A stretch of DNA of 9,130 bases. Origin: Roseburia sp. Its GTDB lineage: Bacteria; Bacillota_A; Clostridia; Lachnospirales; Lachnospiraceae. The notes beneath the pieces were generated by a model. That model was not told the origin of the DNA. It worked only from the letters and a program-made list of their open reading frames with translations, and made no database searches. Location of the stretch: positions 1 to 9,130 of the forward strand of contig JAFYQA010000120.1 of assembly GCA_017547315.1 (NCBI GenBank), in the 5' to 3' direction. The position numbers were made by a program, and so were the translations under genes. Positions 6,905-9,130 of this stretch are shown here, piece after piece. Positions within the stretch are counted from its first letter, which is position 1. Every line of letters begins with the position of its first letter.

Positions 6905-6960
6905 CGTTCCAAATGTACTAATTTTAGTCCCACAGAACTAGAAAAAATGAAAATATGCAC

Positions 6961-7004
6961 AAAAAAGCCCCGGCAAGGCACTTTTGGCGGCCTTACCGGG
7001 GCTT
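6961..7004 (-). terminator. Rho-independent terminator of the GH3 gene
   Basis: The minus-strand transcript forms a stem of about 15 bp (arms 6990-7004 and 6965-6979) around a 10-base loop, followed directly by a run of six U (6961-6966, sharing its last two bases with the stem). The core is GCCCCGGUAAGGC against GCCUUGCCGGGGC. The single imperfect position is a G-U pair on this strand and an A-C mismatch on the other, so it acts on minus-strand transcripts. It lies about 95 bp behind the GH3 stop codon and separates that gene from the mrp operon. Confidence 0.9.
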
Positions 7005-7099
7005 CTTCAACATATAAAATCAAATTATTCCTTATATTTTACAGCATATAACCATACTTTTATACACTGCTAAAGCTTTTACAAAATCCGTCTTATTGA
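7005..7099 (-). other. 3' untranslated stretch after the GH3 stop codon
   Basis: AT-rich sequence between the GH3 stop (TAG at 7100-7102) and the terminator. I see no gene, repeat or second hairpin of note in it. Confidence 0.5.
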
Positions 7100-9130
7100 C
7101 TAATATCTTAAGCCAAATCCAGCACGATAGTAGTTACCATCTTCGTCGCAATATGCATAGCTTCCGCCCTTTACTTTTGCAAGGATTGCCGGATCAATAT
7201 ACTGGTCTTTATCATAACCAGGAACATCATTTGGAGATGCACATACTTCACGCATTACACCATCGATTTCCTTTTCTGTAATCTCGATAACGTCCATACA
7301 AGATACCATGGTAAGACTCATCTTACCAGTTGGGTTGTAATCACCTGATAATACATCAAGCTGAGCGCCTAATGCGTTACCCATAGCAACTGGGCTGACT
7401 GTATACTGGAAAGTCAAACCATCTACGTATGGTTCTAACTTGTCTAATAACCATGGATTACATACAACACAAGTTGCGATTACTTTTCCGCCATTGTTAT
7501 GAACAAGTTCTGAGATTTCTTTAATCTTATCCACATCTTTTAATGTTGTAATAGCTACTTTTTCACCAGTCTTCTTCTGACTCTTATTTGCTTCACGAAG
7601 ATCAAACAACTGATTATCTACCATCTCAATAACTGGCATCGCATACTGATAGAATACCATACCGTTGCTTCTTGGCCATACATGTAAATATGCATAGTCT
7701 GCTTCTTCCGGAGTCTCTACCACTACATAACCTTTTGCTTCAAAAAGAGCTGCCAACTGTTTCTTTAAACCATTATCATCACCCGCTACACCAGCACCCA
7801 TTGACTGTGCAATCGCTGCACCTGGATCTACACCTTCAAAGCAGTGGATATATACTTTTTTGCCTTTTTCCATTGGAAGTACATTGCCATGGTTCTTTGC
7901 AAGAACAACTTCTTTCTGGTTCGCTACATATGCAGCTTTCTTTGCATTCTCGAAGTTCTCTTCTCGTACTTTATCTGCATAGTCTGGATCAAGGTATGGA
8001 TTATCTACTCGGCCAACCTGGAATAAACTTAATAAACGATTGTAGTTTGCTCTATCTAAATCTTCTTTTGGCAACCAGCCTTCTTCTACTGCTTTTACAA
8101 TATTTTCTGAATCAGAGTTACCACCAATAACGTCTGTACCAGCAGAGATTGCTTTTGCATAACGCTGTGGAACCGTCAAATCTTCCACACCATAAATCTG
8201 AACAGTTGTGATACCGGAGTCTGAGTTTACATATCCATTAAAGCCCATAACATCACGAGCTAAATCAGTTATCAATTCTTTGCTGTATGTTGAACCGACT
8301 TCTTCTGTGGAAGTCAATTTTCCTCTATAATACTGTGGTTTGCTTCGTCCATCTGTGCCCACACGAGAGTAATCCGGCATGATAGCAGATGCCTTCATGT
8401 CAAATGCTGCCTGGAATGGCGGCAAGTGATATTTTTCCATAGAACCTTCTGTTGGATATAATCTCCACTGGCCGATTGGCATATGTGGTTCAAAACCATT
8501 TTCTGCAGGACCATCACCTGGGAAATGTTTTACGGTTAAAACAACTGAGCCTTCTTTTAAACCATCTTCCCCATTCTGATAGCCGCGTACCAATTCTTTG
8601 ATAATACCAGAAGTAATGTCTGGGCACTCACCATAAGTACCGCTGTTTCTTGGCCAACGTGGGTCTGTTGCGATATCTACCTGTGGTCCGTACATAATCT
8701 CCTGTCCAGCCGCTTTCATCATTTTACGGTCAGTATCCGCCATGTTATAAATCAAGTCAAAATTGCCATCACCCATAACAGCCGCACCGATACCTAAGAA
8801 ATCTGGATAACCGATATTGATTGGGTTCGTATGTAAAGAATATGGAATCGCTACGCCACCCTGGCAAGCCTCATATTCACAGTACTGTGTACCGATGTTG
8901 TGATACAATGCACTTACGCCTGCTTCTGCACGCATTTCGCCACGGTATACGCCTGCTGCCAGTTTATGTTCTAACACATCAGAATCATCAACACGCATAG
9001 ATACGCCCGGCAAAATAGACTTTGGTTCTGGTTCTGTCGGATCAAAACGTTTAAAAATCTTTGATGGAACGATATTACCATTCTCATCTTTTGCACCTTC
9101 TCTCGTCATAGAAAGTGGTGTATTCCAAAG
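7100..9130 (-). CDS. Glycoside hydrolase family 3 protein (N-terminus outside the window)
   Basis: The frame is open from the right edge. Before the first visible Met (9109) there are seven further in-frame codons (LWNTPLS) and no stop, so the true start is probably outside. Numbering from that Met, 669 residues are visible. An N-terminal GH3 barrel domain (to about 370) contains GPQVDIATDPRWPR (141-154), KHFPGDG (194-200) and GFNGYVNSDSGIT (289-301), where Asp297 is the expected nucleophile. The GH3 C-terminal domain follows, beginning near KEVVLAKNHGNVLP (399-412) and ending in GDYNPTGKMSLTMV (589-602) and the final AGFGLRY. GH3 enzymes remove terminal beta-linked sugars such as glucose or xylose, or N-acetylglucosamine. 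The NagZ-type His of KHFPGHG is Asp here, arguing against a NagZ. No fibronectin-like C-terminal domain is present. Location cannot be judged without the N-terminus. The exact sugar is unknown. It forms a separate transcription unit from the mrp genes. Confidence 0.9.
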   Translation of the reverse strand, partial: LWNTPLSMTREGAKDENGNIVPSKIFKRFDPTEPEPKSILPGVSMRVDDSDVLEHKLAAGVYRGEMRAEAGVSALYHNIGTQYCEYEACQGGVAIPYSLHTNPINIGYPDFLGIGAAVMGDGNFDLIYNMADTDRKMMKAAGQEIMYGPQVDIATDPRWPRNSGTYGECPDITSGIIKELVRGYQNGEDGLKEGSVVLTVKHFPGDGPAENGFEPHMPIGQWRLYPTEGSMEKYHLPPFQAAFDMKASAIMPDYSRVGTDGRSKPQYYRGKLTSTEEVGSTYSKELITDLARDVMGFNGYVNSDSGITTVQIYGVEDLTVPQRYAKAISAGTDVIGGNSDSENIVKAVEEGWLPKEDLDRANYNRLLSLFQVGRVDNPYLDPDYADKVREENFENAKKAAYVANQKEVVLAKNHGNVLPMEKGKKVYIHCFEGVDPGAAIAQSMGAGVAGDDNGLKKQLAALFEAKGYVVVETPEEADYAYLHVWPRSNGMVFYQYAMPVIEMVDNQLFDLREANKSQKKTGEKVAITTLKDVDKIKEISELVHNNGGKVIATCVVCNPWLLDKLEPYVDGLTFQYTVSPVAMGNALGAQLDVLSGDYNPTGKMSLTMVSCMDVIEITEKEIDGVMREVCASPNDVPGYDKDQYIDPAILAKVKGGSYAYCDEDGNYYRAGFGLRY

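Noticed and set aside
6916..6946. An inverted repeat upstream of the promoter (UAGUUC / GGACUA) and a second TAAAAT
   Set aside because: The stem is short with one G-U pair, and the second TAAAAT has no good -35 at the right distance. It could be an operator, but the sequence alone does not support that.
7672..8130. A 152-codon Leu- and His-rich plus-strand frame opposite the GH3 gene
   Set aside because: Its odd composition (many Leu, His and Ser) is what the complement of GH3 codons gives; there is no family match.
1..9130. CRISPR arrays, insertion sequences, tRNA or rRNA genes, and phage genes
   Set aside because: I saw no repeated units, transposase motifs, cloverleaf sequences or phage-type proteins; the window is filled by one operon and one glycosidase gene.
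6814..9130. The GH3 gene and the mrp genes as one functional unit
   Set aside because: A strong terminator and a separate promoter lie between them, so there is no sign that they share transcription or function.

Overview
The window looks like AT-rich chromosomal DNA of a low-GC Gram-positive anaerobe. Purine-rich AGGAGG-type ribosome binding sites precede most genes, and the gene content (an Mbh-like Mrp cation/proton antiporter cluster next to a glycoside hydrolase family 3 enzyme) fits a gut Clostridia/Lachnospiraceae bacterium. The taxonomic guess is an inference. All recognisable genes are on the minus strand, so transcription runs from the right end to the left end.

Right part (7100-9130): a GH3 glycosidase missing its N-terminal end at the window edge. 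It is followed by an intrinsic terminator (about 6961-7004) whose stem pairs fully only in the minus-strand transcript.

Middle (6814-6960): an intergenic region holding a good extended -10 promoter. Just downstream, at or near the predicted transcription start, is a potential 5'-terminal hairpin. Both lie before the first gene of a compact operon.

Left part (1-6813): nine consecutive, overlapping or near-abutting genes, in order mrpE, mrpF, mrpG, an MbhD-like DUF4040 gene, an MbhE-MrpB fusion, mrpC (NuoK-like), mrpD (NuoN/NuoM-like), a second NuoM/MrpD-like antiporter, and a third NuoL/MrpA-like antiporter cut off by the left window edge. This is not the classical MrpABCDEFG layout. There is no large MrpA at the front. 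The parts of the MrpA C-terminus are split into a stand-alone 85-residue protein and the N-terminal half of a 319-residue MrpB fusion. Three separate proton-channel subunits follow at the end.

This layout resembles the antiporter half of Mbh/Mbx/Mrp-linked group 4 hydrogenase or ferredoxin-oxidising complexes, where such a module uses redox energy to move Na+ or H+. No hydrogenase, NuoB/C/D/I-like or ferredoxin gene is visible here. Whether this is a stand-alone antiporter or part of a respiratory complex depends on the genes beyond position 1. The most interesting content is therefore the architecture of this antiporter module.
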